64,000 bases of DNA from Colocasia esculenta (Eukaryota; Streptophyta; Magnoliopsida; Alismatales; Araceae). The position numbers were made by a program, and so were the translations under genes. The notes below the pieces were generated by a model, which made no database searches, was not told the DNA's origin, and was given only the letters and a program-made list of their open reading frames with translations. Location of the stretch: positions 17,891,346 through 17,955,345 of the forward strand of contig CM024766.1 in the NCBI GenBank assembly GCA_014218235.1, written 5' to 3'. Positions 11,391-24,650 of the stretch are shown here, piece after piece. How positions within the stretch are numbered: the stretch's first letter is position 1; every line of letters starts with the position of its first letter.

Positions 11391-14215
11391 TTAATTGTAT
11401 AGAAAATTAGGCTAAGGTTGCTTTGGTGAGTCAACATGCATTACAAAGGTCAAGACTTGAACAGAATAGAAGACATGACAGGTCGACACACTTGTCTCAT
11501 GTAACGACACTCATTGCTTCAAGTGTCGACACCCAATAAACTCATTCAGAAGTCCAAATAAAAATCGAATGACCAAAAAATGGAAATCGATCATCCGACT
11601 TTAAGAGCCTATTGATTAGTGAAGGCCTGCAATGATTGATGAAGAAAGACTTGCATCGATTGGTAACCAAGCAGGAATCAGTCGACTAAAATCCAAAAAT
11701 CGAACGACCGAAATGTGCCAGTTGAAGCTGTACAAGGGCCAGTCGAAGTGGTATACAATGCATGTCGAAGAAGAATTGGATGACCAAAATCCAAGAATCA
11801 GTCAACCGATTATGTCAGGCCAATCGATTGGAGAAGGACCTTCTGATTGATGAAGAAGAGAAGGCTATTGATTGGTGAAAACAAATCCAACCAATTAATG
11901 AAGAAGCAAAGCTTCTGATTCATAAATAGAAGAAGGTTTCAATTGGTGACTAAGGTTCCGATTGATGATCAAGCAGAAAATCGGATGACTAATTTGGAAG
12001 AATCAAACGACCTTTTTGTTCCCAGGAACACTTGTTTTGAAGATAGTGTTGGCTCACCTGATATGACAACAAGACCAACTTAGGGAAGAGGGGTGAATAG
12101 AAAATCTGAAAACTGAACAAAAATCACCACTTGAAAATATTTGGTTAGTATAAATAAACGTGTGCAATGGAAGTTAAGAGTGCAAAAGCAAGCACATAAA
12201 GTACACAAAGATTTATCTTGGTTCGGCCCTTCCAAATGGAAGTCCTACGTCCAGTCCCCAAGCAAACTCTTGGGATTTCACTAACCGTCAAGTAACCTTG
12301 GTCTTCCCTTAAACTAGGGGGATATAAACCCCAGCACCCCAGTTGGTCTTCTTCTCTTTCCGGGTAAGAAAGCAACCCACTATTTCACCTCAGCTAGGTA
12401 CTTCTTTTACGACCTTAGAAGTAACTCACTGGTACACACCCTAGCAAGTCTTCCATTCAAATAAGGGGAACACTAGTATAGACCCTAGATGATCACCACT
12501 AGGCACAAGTTGGTCTTTCCTTCTAATCAAGGGGAATGCTTGCACAGCAAGCCTTCTCTTCCAACCGAAGAGGAACACTTCTGAACAAAGAAGCTAGGAC
12601 CTAAAGCCCCTAGATCAAGCTCAAGATAAATAATGAAATGCTTGATTTGAGACTAGCCTAAGAAGAAAAGAGTTTACAATACAAGACTCTCCTTAGGCTA
12701 AGCCCCAGTTCTCTCTCTCAAATACACAAAGACACACAATGAGAAAATGAGGAAGTAGGAAGACGGCTTGAATGCTTCAGCTTGAATGGACTCGAGCTCT
12801 CTTCCTTTCTTTGAGTGTGTATAGAGTTGGATGCTCACTAGATGTACACTCTCTTGAGTGATCTTCAGATTTTTCTCTATTTTTTTTATCTAACCTTTTC
12901 AGTTTCAAGTCTTCATCCTTTTATGGAGCAACTTGATAAATCTGTTGAAGACTAGCCGTTGGAGCTATTGGATCTGTTGAGTTTCTTGGCTCTCTTCTTC
13001 TTCTGCTCTCCTTCTGTTGAGTCTACTAGCTCTTTGGAATGGAGGAAGATGTTCCAACTAATGTACAACCCCTCCACACACGCAGAAACACACACACACA
13101 TTTCAACAGCATCAAGGCCTTGCTGTCAAAAACTCACACACACACACCTGCTCGTAAACCATGAGCACAAACTTTCACACACACAAAAGTAAGTGTTGTG
13201 AGGTTATTCTCAACGCAGGAAACAATAGAATAATAAAAGAAAAATAGAGTTTCAGAATTCTCTTGTCTGAGATGTTGAGAGAACGTTGAAGCAGTAGGCA
13301 AGCAATTGCTCTGGCTTCCTTGGATGATGCACTTCTGGATGCAGATCACACTGGTCATCCAAAAGCTTCAACTTGTATTAACAAAGTAGAAGAATAAAAC
13401 TTTGAAGAAGTTCTGGTTTGCCTATACTTCTCTGACCTTGCTTCTTGTAGAACCTTGTTCGTCCAAAGATGTGAATATATACTACTCACAAGGATAGAGT
13501 TCTACCTTGAGACTCACGACCAAAAGACTCCTACTTGGCCATATATCAAAAGATAAGCTTGTGCAGAATCCAAGATAAGAAAGAGTCCTATCCAAGGTGG
13601 AACTAGGTCTCCAGATTCAGTAGACCGAATTCTTCTAATTGGTCATTCGATTTCAACTTTGCTTCGACTGGGACTTCAGCTGGCACATCAACTGAACGTT
13701 CGGTCATCCGATTCTGGAATTTCAGTCAGCTAACTTTTGATTTAGCTTCGACCAATGCTTTGGCTGGAATAGTTATTATATGAACATCCGAAGTACCAAC
13801 ACTTTGACTGGCCAAGTGTAAATCGTGACATCCGAAGTTAAGATGCTTCGGATAGCAGAAATGTAACGTGAATATACGAAGTGATTGTGCTTCGAATGGT
13901 GGATCAGTCGATTGATTTCCTCAAGTCGGTCGTCCGAATTTTTGACTGTCCCACTGCCAAAGTTTTTTACTAGGTCGGTCGACCGATTAGCCTGTTTCAG
14001 TCAACTGATTCCCTGCAAAAGTGCATAAATCAAGTCAGTCAGGTTTCTAACACTTGAAATAATTAAACACTCATCTTGGCCTTTTGTGTATGAACTCTAC
14101 CACTATGACAACCTTGTAGAATTCATTAGCATACGAAATTAACCAAAGTAAATTTATTATGAATACCTTACACAAATTTACATAAAATCCACAAAATACT
14201 CACAGCCATATGCTT
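11391..14215 (-). mobile_element. Patchwork of decayed copia LTR fragments (element E)
   Basis: 12047-12960 reads on the minus strand as the R-U5 end of a SIRE-like LTR. It shares with 50340-50780 the block containing TCCTACGTCCAGTCCCCAAGC next to CTTGGGATTTCACTA, and ends ...GCCAACA. 13620-14040 is a U3-like stretch with repeated TCGGTCGACCGATT-type motifs, and 11460-12000 has similar motifs (GTCGACAC, ATCGATTGG, CAGTCGACTA). A (CA)-rich stretch with its own leader-like sequence lies at 13074-13190. No coding sequence remains. The pieces probably come from more than one insertion. Confidence 0.5.
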
Positions 14216-14449
14216 CAACTTAAACTGATTTTGTTAACTTCAAAACATCATGCACAACGAGACAACAAAGTGTCCTTTGCTTTGGTATAGTTCTTGGCTT
14301 CTTCTATGACAATTCTAGACTTTAGCTTACAAAGCCTCTCCCTTTCTCAAAAAGTTGCTTGTTTTTTCTGCTCCATATTGTTTCTAAGGTTAATGAAACT
14401 ATTGATTTAGTGTATATACCTTTTGAACTCCATTTAGTTCCCTCAAGCA

Positions 14450-14720
14450 AATCTCCCAAAGGTCCTCCAAATATGTCGACAGGCTATCCCACTCTAAAAG
14501 ATTTGTTACTTGTTTTCATATCTATTCTACCTCCTCACAGCTGATGAATGCATGAACTTGGTCCTCTACTTGCTCTTTAGAAATTTGGCACATCGGGTCC
14601 ATAATGATGTTGCACTTACTCAAGTAGGTCCCTGTTGGAGGTCTACCCCAAGCCATTTTTCCATAGCGAGTTTTTTATTCTTGGTAATGTAGGCCATTTG
14701 CATATTTCTGATCAGCATGT
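14450..14720 (-). mobile_element. LINE C-terminal (zf-RVT-like) relic
   Basis: Minus-strand frames contain AYITKNKKLAMEKWLG, then CNIIMDPMCQISKEQVEDQ and HAFISC. The spacing (a Thr-Lys-Asn-leading helix, CX5-6C, an acidic pair, then HxFxxC) resembles the C-terminal zinc-binding region after LINE reverse transcriptases. The frames are broken. The surrounding 14216-15257 holds no other recognisable feature. Confidence 0.35.
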
Positions 14721-15257
14721 GTCGATGTCTTTAAATGCTTCAACCTTATTCTTTCTATGTGTTCCAAATCAATTTCTGTGGTAAACCTCCCATTTTTTCC
14801 AGAGAACTATATCCTCTTATCTTTAGATATCCCACTGGAAATTGACAAGTAGAGAATATCCAACACAACCAAATGGGGGAATCTTCTTTAAACTTGTCTA
14901 AGTTTCACCCTTCCTCCGTCAAGAATATCTCCAATTTTTCTCCTGCACCTAATGCATCATTGTTGAATTCCAACGGCCAGCCATTCAATCCTCTACCAAG
15001 CGTTCAACTGTCCTGGTGGATTTTAATACTGCTCCCACCGCATGGTATCAACCAAAGTCTCTCTAAGGAATTTTGAAATCTTCGGTGATTCTCCTCCAAG
15101 TGTCTGATATGGGCACTGTCAAACACTGATAGAGAAGTGTTGTTCCTCTTTTTTATATAATTTGTAGATTTTATTCACTTCCATGGACAAACGGGGAGGT
15201 GAACTATTATAAAATAAGTAAAGAAGTGAGAAAAGCAAGCAGCAGATCAAGGTGAAT

Positions 15258-15620
15258 CACTACAGAAAAATCAGGCTTTACTTACATCCAAACACCGTAA
15301 GTAGATAATCGAAAATCGTAAACATAGCCATCGCTTACGGTGTTACCCTACGATAAGGTTTCGTCGGGTAAGGTCCGACGGTAAAGGCCTATGGCTACGA
15401 TGTTTTAAACTCCGTAAGTATAGAACTTTACTCACGGTGTCGGTAGCCATAAGTAACACCATAAGGATATCCTCTTTCCGCTACAGCTATGTAAACCATA
15501 GTCATATTTTTGGTAAGGATAGATTCAGTTACGGCAGTGTACACCCCTATGGCTATGTAAACCATAGGCATGTTTTCCTACGGCCACGTACACCATAAGC
15601 ATGTTTTTTTTCAGTTAAAA
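15258..15620 (+). repeat. CACTA-1 left terminal and subterminal repeats
   Basis: After the CACTACAG terminus, the motifs ACCGTAAGT, CTTACGGTG and CCGTAAGTA occur in both orientations. A 15-bp unit like TATGTAAACCATAGGCAT recurs near 15485, 15557 and 15583 with one or two changes. Such subterminal arrays are the binding sites of the TnpA-type protein in known CACTA elements. Confidence 0.65.
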
Positions 15621-15639
15621 AAATAGTAATGTATTCAAA

Positions 15640-15895
15640 TGGATCCACATTCACTTACATTTGGAGATCCACATTACACATTTGGGGATCCACATCACAT
15701 ACATTTGGATCCATAGTCACATTTACATTTGGATCAACACATACACATCCACATTTAGATCCACACATTCACATCCACATCCACATTCATATCCACCTTC
15801 ACAGAACATTCAGATCCACATTCACATTAACATCCACACATTCACATCCACACACACATTCACACCCACTCATTCATAATACACAACACATTAAA
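15640..15895. repeat. CACATT/ATCCACATTCAC-type minisatellite
   Basis: A run of degenerate ATCCACATTCAC and TTTGGATCCACAT units lies in the left arm of CACTA-1. It creates spurious open frames on the plus strand. The remaining left arm to 16373 is AT-rich without coding features. Confidence 0.75.
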
Positions 15896-16373
15896 AATAT
15901 AAAACACATTAAAGTTTAACAAACAATAATGTTGATGAAAGTAAATCATCACATCAAATACATCAAATTGTTCACATTCACATACAAGTGCTAAAGATCT
16001 GTTCAGAAGAGGAAGTTAAGTGTTAACCCATCAAATTGTTCACATGTGATGGGAGGAGATTGGTGATTTTTCCAAATCAATTACACATTAGGGAGAGCAT
16101 CAGTCAACTTGCTTTCTCCTTGGACCAAGACAGGTTGCAGCAGACAAACTGCTAGAGAAACACTATACTTCTCATTTCAAACTGCACAATATGCTTAATA
16201 AAAAATGGGCTAAAGAAGATAATTTCTCAACATTAAATTGATCTCAAGATCTGCTCAACTGGACTAAGCCAACTGTAGCAGCAGGCTCATGCTAAATCTT
16301 ATTTATTTCATTATAAGATGGAGGTGAAGGTGAAGATCAATTATCCTTTTACCTCTTTGGGGTAGGGTTCGTG

Positions 16374-19315
16374 TGTAACGACCCACTTCCATCCGGTACG
16401 GTTATACCAACCCACATCGGATAAGAGCAAGTCGCTACAGGGGAGAAAACCCCAACGATAGACAAATGGGCTGAGATATACACGAGTAGAAAGAAATAAT
16501 GCAGCAGAAATTAAATAGCTCTTATTCCATCAACATTTTAATCCACATTCCACAGTCTATATAGTCCAAGAATGAAATGACATAACATAATAACCAGTAA
16601 CATGTACCCAGTTCCAATTACATAAACCAAAGTTCAAATTACAATGTATTACATATTAGGAAATAAATTACAAGTCTTTAATCTACTCCTCAAACTCCGC
16701 ATCGGATCTTGCTAACTCCTCGGCTTCTAAATCTCCTGAAATGTTTAGCAAGGGTGACTCTACACAATAGACTCAACAAGTAACTTAAAACTTCAAACCA
16801 TACACTTATCATACATGCTTTCTAACAATTTAACACTGTTAAACTTACTAGAATTCAACAGTTAAATTCATACATGCTCATGCTGTAACATAAATGATTA
16901 AACATGGAATCATATTAAACAAACTATACTAACACATGTAAAAAAATAATTCTAACATGGATACATATAACATGGAATCACTAACATGGAAACATTCATA
17001 CACTTACATGCTTTCATTCCTTATTTTCACATAACAGTAACACATGACTTATATTCAATTTATAACATCATACTCAACACATATTCATCAAGCAATTTCT
17101 ATCTCATGGACATAATGACTTACACCTACACATGGTACTAAACATGATATCACATTCAAAATTCATATTAACACATGCATTTATTTCTCATGACATGCAC
17201 ACATGCACTTTTACCTTGGCTTTCACTTGCACATACTTTCACATTATCACACTTTCACTTACACATGATTTCACATGGTTTTCACTTTACACATTCACGT
17301 ATCACTTATCACTTCACTTGCACATACCACGTGCCACGTTCACATGCAACTTTACACGTTATACACATGCTCATTTTACACGTTGTCAAGACACAGCCCA
17401 AACCACCACTAGAGAGACCACTTAACACATACATGTACTTAATCACTAGGCAAAGTGATCAAGTCTAGGTCACTACAGAATCGGGGGAAGCCCTCCCCAC
17501 CATTACCAGTGGAACTTGTCCACCTCCAGGAATTCACAAGACCCTTTGCCTCGGGTATCACGTAACACGATTGAGCTTTCCCGCAGGGGCACTATTGTAG
17601 TACAACTCCAAGCAATCTAGGGTGACAGTATCTTATTGGCACACATTTATTTATCTTGTCACATTAATATTACACACACACACATGCCACTTGTTCTCTC
17701 ACTTCCCATGCACATGCACACACATATATCAGGGAACATAAACTTATCACATTCAAATTCTCAGATCAATCATAAATAGAAATTGACAGAACCTAATCAT
17801 GATGCTAATCACATTTTTACACATAAATGAAATTTATTCTTAAAACATGGTACAGAAAGATTCAAAAATTAATAGCCATTTGCACAGTACTCAGAATCAT
17901 ATTAAATTTTAACCACTGGTTAAATATAGAAGATGAAACATATTTGTAATTTTTCACAATTTTTGGAGTTGTCAAACTATTTTTAATAATTAACACAGGT
18001 TACATGTAATTTAACAAGATTATTCATTTAAGCATGGTAGACAGTAAGCAGTCAGTCCTAATAGGTCCAAAACAAGAGAACAGTCATTCTAAGATCACGA
18101 TAATTTTCTTAATCCGTAACATGCAACAAAACTATTTAATCAGAATTAAACACAATCAAAATCTACTTATTCTCTAAGAACAAAAATTATTCTAATAATA
18201 TCTTGCTCAAAAATTTGGCAGATCCTCATGATATGACCTACATGCCATACCTGACAAACCCTGAATTTCACGACATGCATAGAACTCCGAACAAGCAAAA
18301 ATCAGAGTTCAAGGATTAACATGCATTTCTGCAGAAAACAGTTGAACTTGACGACAAGGTTCTTACCGTCAGAATGAGTTAACGGAGGATCGTTCGTCGT
18401 CAACACAAAAACTCGGTGGCAACAAAGTGGCCGTCTACCTCCGGTCTGCACACAGTGCAGACCGAGACACAGAAAACACTGAATCTTGAGGGTCCAGGCA
18501 TGAAATGAAAATCTGTAAAAATGTGAAAACCCTAAAGGACAAGTCTATGGAGTGAAACCATAAGTCACTTGCCTGGAAATAAATCTATGGAGGGATTATT
18601 TGGTCGAAGAAGCCGTCCTCGGCCAAGCCAAGAAGGTGCTTAAATCTCCTCCTGAATCCTGTCTTCCTATTGATGTAGATCGTTCACCAGAGTCGGGGAT
18701 GATTCTCAATCCAAGGTGCAGCTCCAGTCGAAGAAGATCACCGGAAAGATCACCCAAACGCCAGATCGAGCTCTCCAAAGATCAGGTTTTCTCACAAACG
18801 AGCCCTAGCTTTTCCTCTCAACCAAAAAGACCTAATCTCGCTGAGAACACTAAGTTTTATAGGCTAATGGGTCGGGGTACGCTTAGGGTTAGGTCATCCC
18901 ACCGTTAGATAGGTTTCCTAATCAAGAACCCAGAATAAACGTTTCCATTTCCGATCTGAAATCCAAAATGCATCCAGAGAAGTAAATGTGCAGTTTACTA
19001 CCGTTGACCAGAAGTCAACATCAATCGATGTTGACGTTAGGATTCCTTGGTCACACAGTAAACGACACAAAGCTTGTCGTTGACTCACTCTTAACGTCAA
19101 TAGATGTTGACGTTAAGGAGAATTTCGGCCAAAAAATCAAAAAATCCAATGACTTGCATACACAACATAAATACACAGCATAAATACATACAATATGTAC
19201 AACAGTAACTAAATACTATATGCACATAAGTAAATACTCATAATATGCACAAAGTTAAATATATTACATGCACAAAATAAACAATATTAAATGCACAAAA
19301 TTCGGGGGCCTCACA
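16374..19315 (-). repeat. 3' LTR of the gag-only element
   Basis: On the minus strand it starts TGTGAGGCCCCCGAATTTT at 19315 and ends GGGTCGTTACA at 16374. 17100-17360 is a CACAT/CACTTTCAC-rich low-complexity section. Confidence 0.85.
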
Positions 19316-19332
19316 CCCTCTCCCCTTTAAAA
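19316..19332 (-). other. Polypurine tract of the gag-only element
   Basis: The minus strand reads TTTAAAGGGGAGAGGG immediately before the LTR start TGTGAGG, the usual plus-strand priming site. Confidence 0.75.
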
Positions 19333-19356
19333 TGATCTTCATCCTCGAAGATCGGA

Positions 19357-20504
19357 TCAAGTACCTATGATGACGTCGTCGGCGTCATTTCTAGTCAACG
19401 CATACACTCTGGCAGGTGCTTCTTGTCTTGATCCTAGCTTCTTTGTTGTTGTTGGAACATCTCGTGGAACGAACTTCTTCAGGTTCGGACACTCTCTAAT
19501 CCGATGATCTTTGCTGCCACACTTGAGACATCTTCCCGACTTTGTCCAACACAAGTCTCCGCTATGACGCTTGCCGTAGTGTATACACTCAGGCTTCTCG
19601 CTTCTTGTACAAGCTACTGACTTTGCTGGTTGTTCATCTTCCATGAGCTTCATCATCTTCCTATTCTTCCACTGGAATGGTTCTGGCAACTTCTTCAACC
19701 TAGCCTTCTTTTCTTCCTCGTACAACTCCATCTCACTCCCCTTCTCACATGCCGCACTAAGAGCCACATCCATAGTCCTATGGTCAAATTCTATAAGTCT
19801 GGCTCTCAATGATGGTATAAGCCCCATCACAAACGTCTTCACCTTATGCCTCTCATCAGCAACTATGTGCATTGCGAACCTCGACAACTCTGCGAACCTA
19901 GCCTCATACTCCAAAACTAACATCGAACCTTGAGTCAATGCCAAGAATTCCTGCTCCATCTTGTCCTGGATGTGCTCTGAAACATACTTGGCCTCAAACA
20001 ACCTCACGAACTCTTCCCAAGTCACCTCTAACTCCAGACCCTCAAACTGCATGCAAAGAACAGAAGACCAGCACACATCTGCTCACTCCTGAAGCATGTA
20101 CGTCTCCAAGCTGACCTTGTCATCCTCTGCACACCTGAAAGCTGTAAATATCTTCTCAATATCTCTAAGCCAACTCTCTGCAACCAATGTCTGACTCTCC
20201 CCCTTAAAGGAGGCGGAGCCATCCGCTTGAACCTCTCCATGACCGATACACCTCCTACACCACGGTCCTGTTGAACTGGTGCCGGAACCTGAGCCTGAAG
20301 ATGCGTCTGAAGAGCTGCCTGCATCTGTACTTGAGTCTGCATCACCTGTAAAAGCCCTTGCATGAATGTGCCGAAGTCAACCAACGGTGGCCAGGGTGGC
20401 GTAGGTGGTCCCTGAGGTGCTGGTACTCTCTGTTGCTCACTTGTAGTCCTCCTTGACTCCTCATCTTGAATAGGCACACTCGAACGATGGGGTCTTCCAG
20501 CCAT
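19357..20504 (-). pseudogene. Ty3/gypsy gag, broken, the only gene of its element
   Basis: It starts at 20504 (MAGRPHRSSVPIQ), with a Gln/Pro-rich N-terminal region, then FKRMAPP. A frameshift near 20216 moves the reading into WLRDIEKIFTAFRCAEDDK, the Retrotrans_gag core, and a TGA near 20085 follows. The core continues (VTWEEFVRLFEAKY, EYEARFAELSRFA), then a basic region and two zinc-knuckle regions. One knuckle is intact (CLKCGSKDHRIREC) and one has lost a Cys (CIHYGKRHSGDLC). The reading ends at about the point where gypsy polyproteins normally enter the protease. Gag would form the particle; enzymes would have to come from an autonomous relative. Confidence 0.85.
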
Positions 20505-20681
20505 TGCCTGCAAAATAAACATCAAGTCATGCTCCTTTTATTACTACACTTAGCATATTATCATGCATTCATCTTACCACTTTTCTAGTCCTATTTTAAT
20601 CATTCCATAGATCTGGCTATCTACTACAAAGACTTAAAGATGTGAATTAGTTGATGGCTATTCATGTATAATCTCAACCAT

Positions 20682-20696
20682 GTATCTTTGATACCA
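20682..20696 (-). other. Primer binding site, degenerate
   Basis: The minus strand reads TGGTATCAAAGATAC four bases from the 5' LTR end, a one- or two-base variant of the initiator tRNA-Met site TGGTATCAGAGCC. Confidence 0.65.
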
Positions 20697-20700
20697 TCTC

Positions 20701-23637
20701 TATAATGATCCACTTCCACTCGGTGCGGTTATACCAACCCACATCAGATGAGATCAAGTCGCTACAGGGGAGAAAACCCCAATGATAGACAAATGGGCTG
20801 AGATATACACAAGTAGAAAGAAATAATGCAGCAGAAATTAAATAGCTCTTATTCCATCAACATTTTAATCCACATTCCACAATCTATATAGTCCAAGAAA
20901 GAAATGACATAACATAATCACTAACATGTAGCCAGTTCCAATTACATACACCAAAGTTCAAATTACAATGCATTACATACTAGGAAATAAATTACAAGTC
21001 TTCAATCTACTCCTCAAACTCCGCGTCGGATCTTGCTAACTCCTCGGCTTCTAAATCTCCTAAAATGTTTAGCAAGGGTGAGTCTACACAATAGACTCAG
21101 CAAGTAACTTCAAACTTCAAACCATACACTTATCATACATGCTTTCTAACAATTTAACACTATTAAACTTACTAGAATTCAACAGTTAAATTCATACATG
21201 CTCATGCTATAACATAAATGATTAAACATAGAATCATATATTAAATAAACTATACTAACACATGTAAACAATAATTCTAACATGGATACTTATAACATGG
21301 AATCCCAAAAATGGAAACATTCATACACTTACATGCTTTCATTCCTTATTTCTACATAACAGTAACACATGACTTATATTCAATTTATAACATCATACTA
21401 AACACATATCATCAAGCAATTCTATCTCATGGACATAATGACATACACCTACACATGGTACTAAACATGATATCACATTCAAAATTCATTAACACATGCT
21501 TTGTTTCTCATGACATGCACACATGCACTTTTACCTTGGCTTTCACTTGCACTTACTTTCACATTATCACACTTTCACTTACACACGATTTCACATGGTT
21601 TTCACTTTACACATTTACGTATCACGTATCACTTCACTTGCACATACCACGTACCATGTTCACATGCAACTCTACACGTTATACACATGCTCATTTTATA
21701 CGTTGCCAAGACACAGCCCAAACCACCACTAGAGAGATCACTTAACACATACACGTACTTAATCACCAGGCAAAGTGATCAAGTCTAGGTCACTACAGAA
21801 CCGGGGGAAGCCCTCCCCACAATTACCAGTGGAACTTGTCCACCTCCAGGATTTCACAAGACCCTTTGCCTCGGGTATCACGTAACACGATTAAGCTTTC
21901 CTGTAGGGGCACTAAAATAGTACAGCTCTAAGCAATCTAGGGTGGCAGTATCTTATTGGCACACATTTATTTATTGTCACATTAATACATTACACACACA
22001 CACATGCCACTTGTTCTCTCACTTCCCATGCACATGCACACACATATATCAGGGAACATAAACTTATCACATTTAGATTCTCAGATCAATCATAAACAGA
22101 AATTGATAGAATCTAATGATGATGCTAATCACATTTTTACACATAAATGAAATTTATTCTTAAAACATGGTACAGAAAGCTTCAGAAATTAATAGTCATT
22201 TGCACAATACTCAGAATCTTATTAAATTTTAACCACAGGTTAAATATAGTAGACGAAACATATTTGTAATTTTTCACAATTTTAGGAGCAGTCAAACTAT
22301 TTTAAATAATTAACACAGATTACATATAATTTAACAAAATTATTCATTTAAGCATGGTAGACAGTAAGCAGTCGGTCTTAATAGGTCCAAAACATGAGAA
22401 CAGTCATTCTAAGATACCGATAATTTCTAATCCATAACATGCAACAAAACTATTTAATCAGAATTAAACATAGTCAAAATCTACTTATTCTCTAAGAACA
22501 GAAATTATTCTAATTAATATCTGCTCAGAAATTTGGTAGATCCTCCTGATATGACCTACATACCGTACCTGACAAACCCTGATTTTCACGACATGCACAG
22601 ACCTCCGAACAAGCGAAAATCACAGTACAAGGATTAACATGCATTTCTGCAGAAAATAGTTGAACTTGACAGCAAGGTTCTTACCGTCAGAATGAGTTAA
22701 CGGTAGGATCATTTGCCGTCAACACAAAAACTCGGTGGCAACAAAGTGGTCTTCTACCTCCGGTCTGCACACAGTGCAGACCGAGACACAGAAAACACAG
22801 AATCTTGAGGGTCCAGGCATGAAATGAAAATCTGTAAAAAATGTGAAAACCCTAAAGGACAAGTCTATGGAGTGAAACCATAAGTCACTTGCCTAGAAAT
22901 AAATCTATAGAGGGACTATTTAGTCGAAGAAGCCCTCCTCGGCCAAGCCAAGAAGGTGCTCAAATCTCCTCCTAAATCTAGTCTTCCTGTTGATGTAGAT
23001 CATTCACCAGAGTTGGGGACGATTCCTCAATCCAAGGTGCAGCTCCCAGTCGAAGAAGATCACCGGAAAGATCACCCAAATGCTAGATCGAGCTATCCAA
23101 AGATCAGGTTTTCTCACAAACGAGCCCTAGCTTTTCCTCTCAACCAAAAAGACCTAATCTCGCTGAGAACGCTAGGTTTTATAGGCTAATGGGTCGGGGT
23201 ACGCTTAGGGTTAGGTCATCCCACCGTTAGATAGGTTTCCTAATCAAGAACCCGGAAGAAACATTTTCGTTTCAGATCTGAAATCCAAAATGCATCAAGA
23301 GAAGTAAATGTCCAGTTTACTACCATTGACCAGAAGTCAACGTCAATCGATGTTGACGTTAGGATTCCTTGGTCATACAGTAAACGATGCAAAGCTTGCC
23401 GTTGACTCACTCTTAATGTCAATAGATGTTGACGTTAAGGAGAATTTCGGCTAGAAAATCAAAATATCCAATGACTTGCATACACAACATAAATACACAG
23501 CATAAATACATACAATATGTACAACAGTAACTAAATACTATATGCACATAAGTAAATACTCATAATATGCACAAAGTTAAATATATTACATGCACAAAAT
23601 AAACAATATTAAATGCACAAAATTCGGGGGCCTCACA
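20701..23637 (-). repeat. 5' LTR of the gag-only element
   Basis: It is the partner of 16374-19315, starting TGTGAGGCCCCC at 23637. The PBS-side terminus has decayed from TGTAACGACCC to TATAATGATCC (plus-strand reading), a set of transitions at CG-like sites. Confidence 0.85.
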
Positions 23638-23752
23638 CTGTGCCTATGCCACAGACTCTTCCAATTTTGTCCCTTCCCAGAACGCGCTCATAAGCGTCCT
23701 CCACGCTTGCAATTGAGCTTGATGTACTTGAGTGTTGTGCCAGTTTAATATC
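23638..23752 (-). pseudogene. CACTA transposase-associated fragment
   Basis: The minus-strand frame DAYERVLGRDKIGRVCGIGT resembles the C-terminal end of the Ptta/En-Spm 'plant transposase' domain, which typically reads D(A/S)(Y/F)xxVxGxxxxGRVxGxG. The reading is cut by the gag-only gypsy insertion right after GIGT, and a plausible continuation (RTLPQRGK) lies on the other side at 16369 leftward. The call rests on motif recognition. Confidence 0.5.
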
Positions 23753-23971
23753 TCGAATTTTCTCCTACAATTTGAATAAGAAAACAATCAGGAATGAATA
23801 TACAATCATTACAGCACTATCATAAAGAGAATTATGTCAACATTAGAATATCCATACATAATGAGAATTATGTCAACATTAGACAATTAACAAAGTTAAT
23901 TAATTATACAAAGCAATTCTGGGTTATATTTTTATTTTGACATTTTTTTTCTTTTTATTTTGATAATAACG

Positions 23972-24045
23972 TACATTCCTTCTAATACATCTTTTGCACC
24001 TCTCTTTGTAAGGAGCGATGGATGATCACACATTTTCTTCAATAC
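23972..24045 (-). pseudogene. Captured exon of an SNF2 helicase (CHR24/ERCC6-like)
   Basis: After a minus-strand splice acceptor (TGCAG at 24050-24046) the frame reads VLKKMCDHPSLLTKR, then GAKDVLEGM. Plant CHROMATIN REMODELING 24 / ERCC6-like Snf2 ATPases have the closely similar segment LKKICDHPLLLTKRAAEDVLEGM between their two helicase lobes. Only this one exon is recognisable. It sits inside CACTA-1 among intron-like AT-rich DNA, so it is a transduplicated host fragment and not a working gene. Confidence 0.75.
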
Positions 24046-24650
24046 CTGCATAAAAGCCATGGACAGTGGAAATGATTAGCGTTTCTAATGATATAGAGAA
24101 CATTTTCATGTCCTCAGCGTACGGATGACATGCACAAATCGATAAATGGTTACATTAAAAAAAATGAATTAGAAAAAAGACATTAGAAATGATTCTTAGG
24201 TTCCAAAAAAGATCATGAGACAAGATTCCCTAAACATATTAATAAGTGAGCATTCGGGGATTGGCAACAACATATGACAAAAACTCTGTAGCATAATCAG
24301 CATATGAAGATACTAGTAGGGAAACAATAGCTCAGAGTGTATACATTTATTCAGAGCTCAGTTTGATTTAGTTGGAATTCCATGCAATTCTGTGAAAATG
24401 AGCACAAGGAAGGATACCACTTACTGGAAGCAAATATTTTCAACAATTACCTAAAAAAGAATGAATCTTGTACGAGAACATATAATGTGGAAGCAAGTAT
24501 TTTTAAATAGTGATGACTGAAACCATTTACTGAAAGCAAATATTTTCATACGTAAATGTTGAGAAACTGGTTAAAGAAAAGAAACTGAAACCTAATTAGT
24601 TTTGCTAATAAATAGTGATGACTTAAGATGTCTCAATAAGATATTAATAC

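Larger units (their letters stand above)
16374..23637 (-). mobile_element. Gag-only gypsy element (TR-GAG type), 7.26 kb
   Basis: Two long LTRs (16374-19315 and 20701-23637, about 2.94 kb each, same orientation) flank only 1.39 kb of internal DNA. That interior holds a PBS, a gag relic and a PPT and no protease, reverse transcriptase, RNase H or integrase. LTR - gag - LTR is the definition of terminal-repeat retrotransposons with a GAG domain. Over the first 200 bp the LTRs differ at about 12 sites, mainly C/T and G/A changes, so the insertion is not recent. Flanking 5-mers on the minus strand are CACAG and CACGA, sharing only CAC, so a target duplication is only partly visible. It inserted into the transposase-like part of CACTA-1. 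Confidence 0.85.

Noticed and set aside
15629..15919. Two plus-strand frames rich in His, Ser, Thr
   Set aside because: Products of the ATCCACATTCAC minisatellite.
17132..17468. Overlapping frames of about 97 codons, repeated at 21311-21788
   Set aside because: They are translations of the CACAT-rich part of the two LTRs of the gag-only element, present because the LTRs are duplicates.
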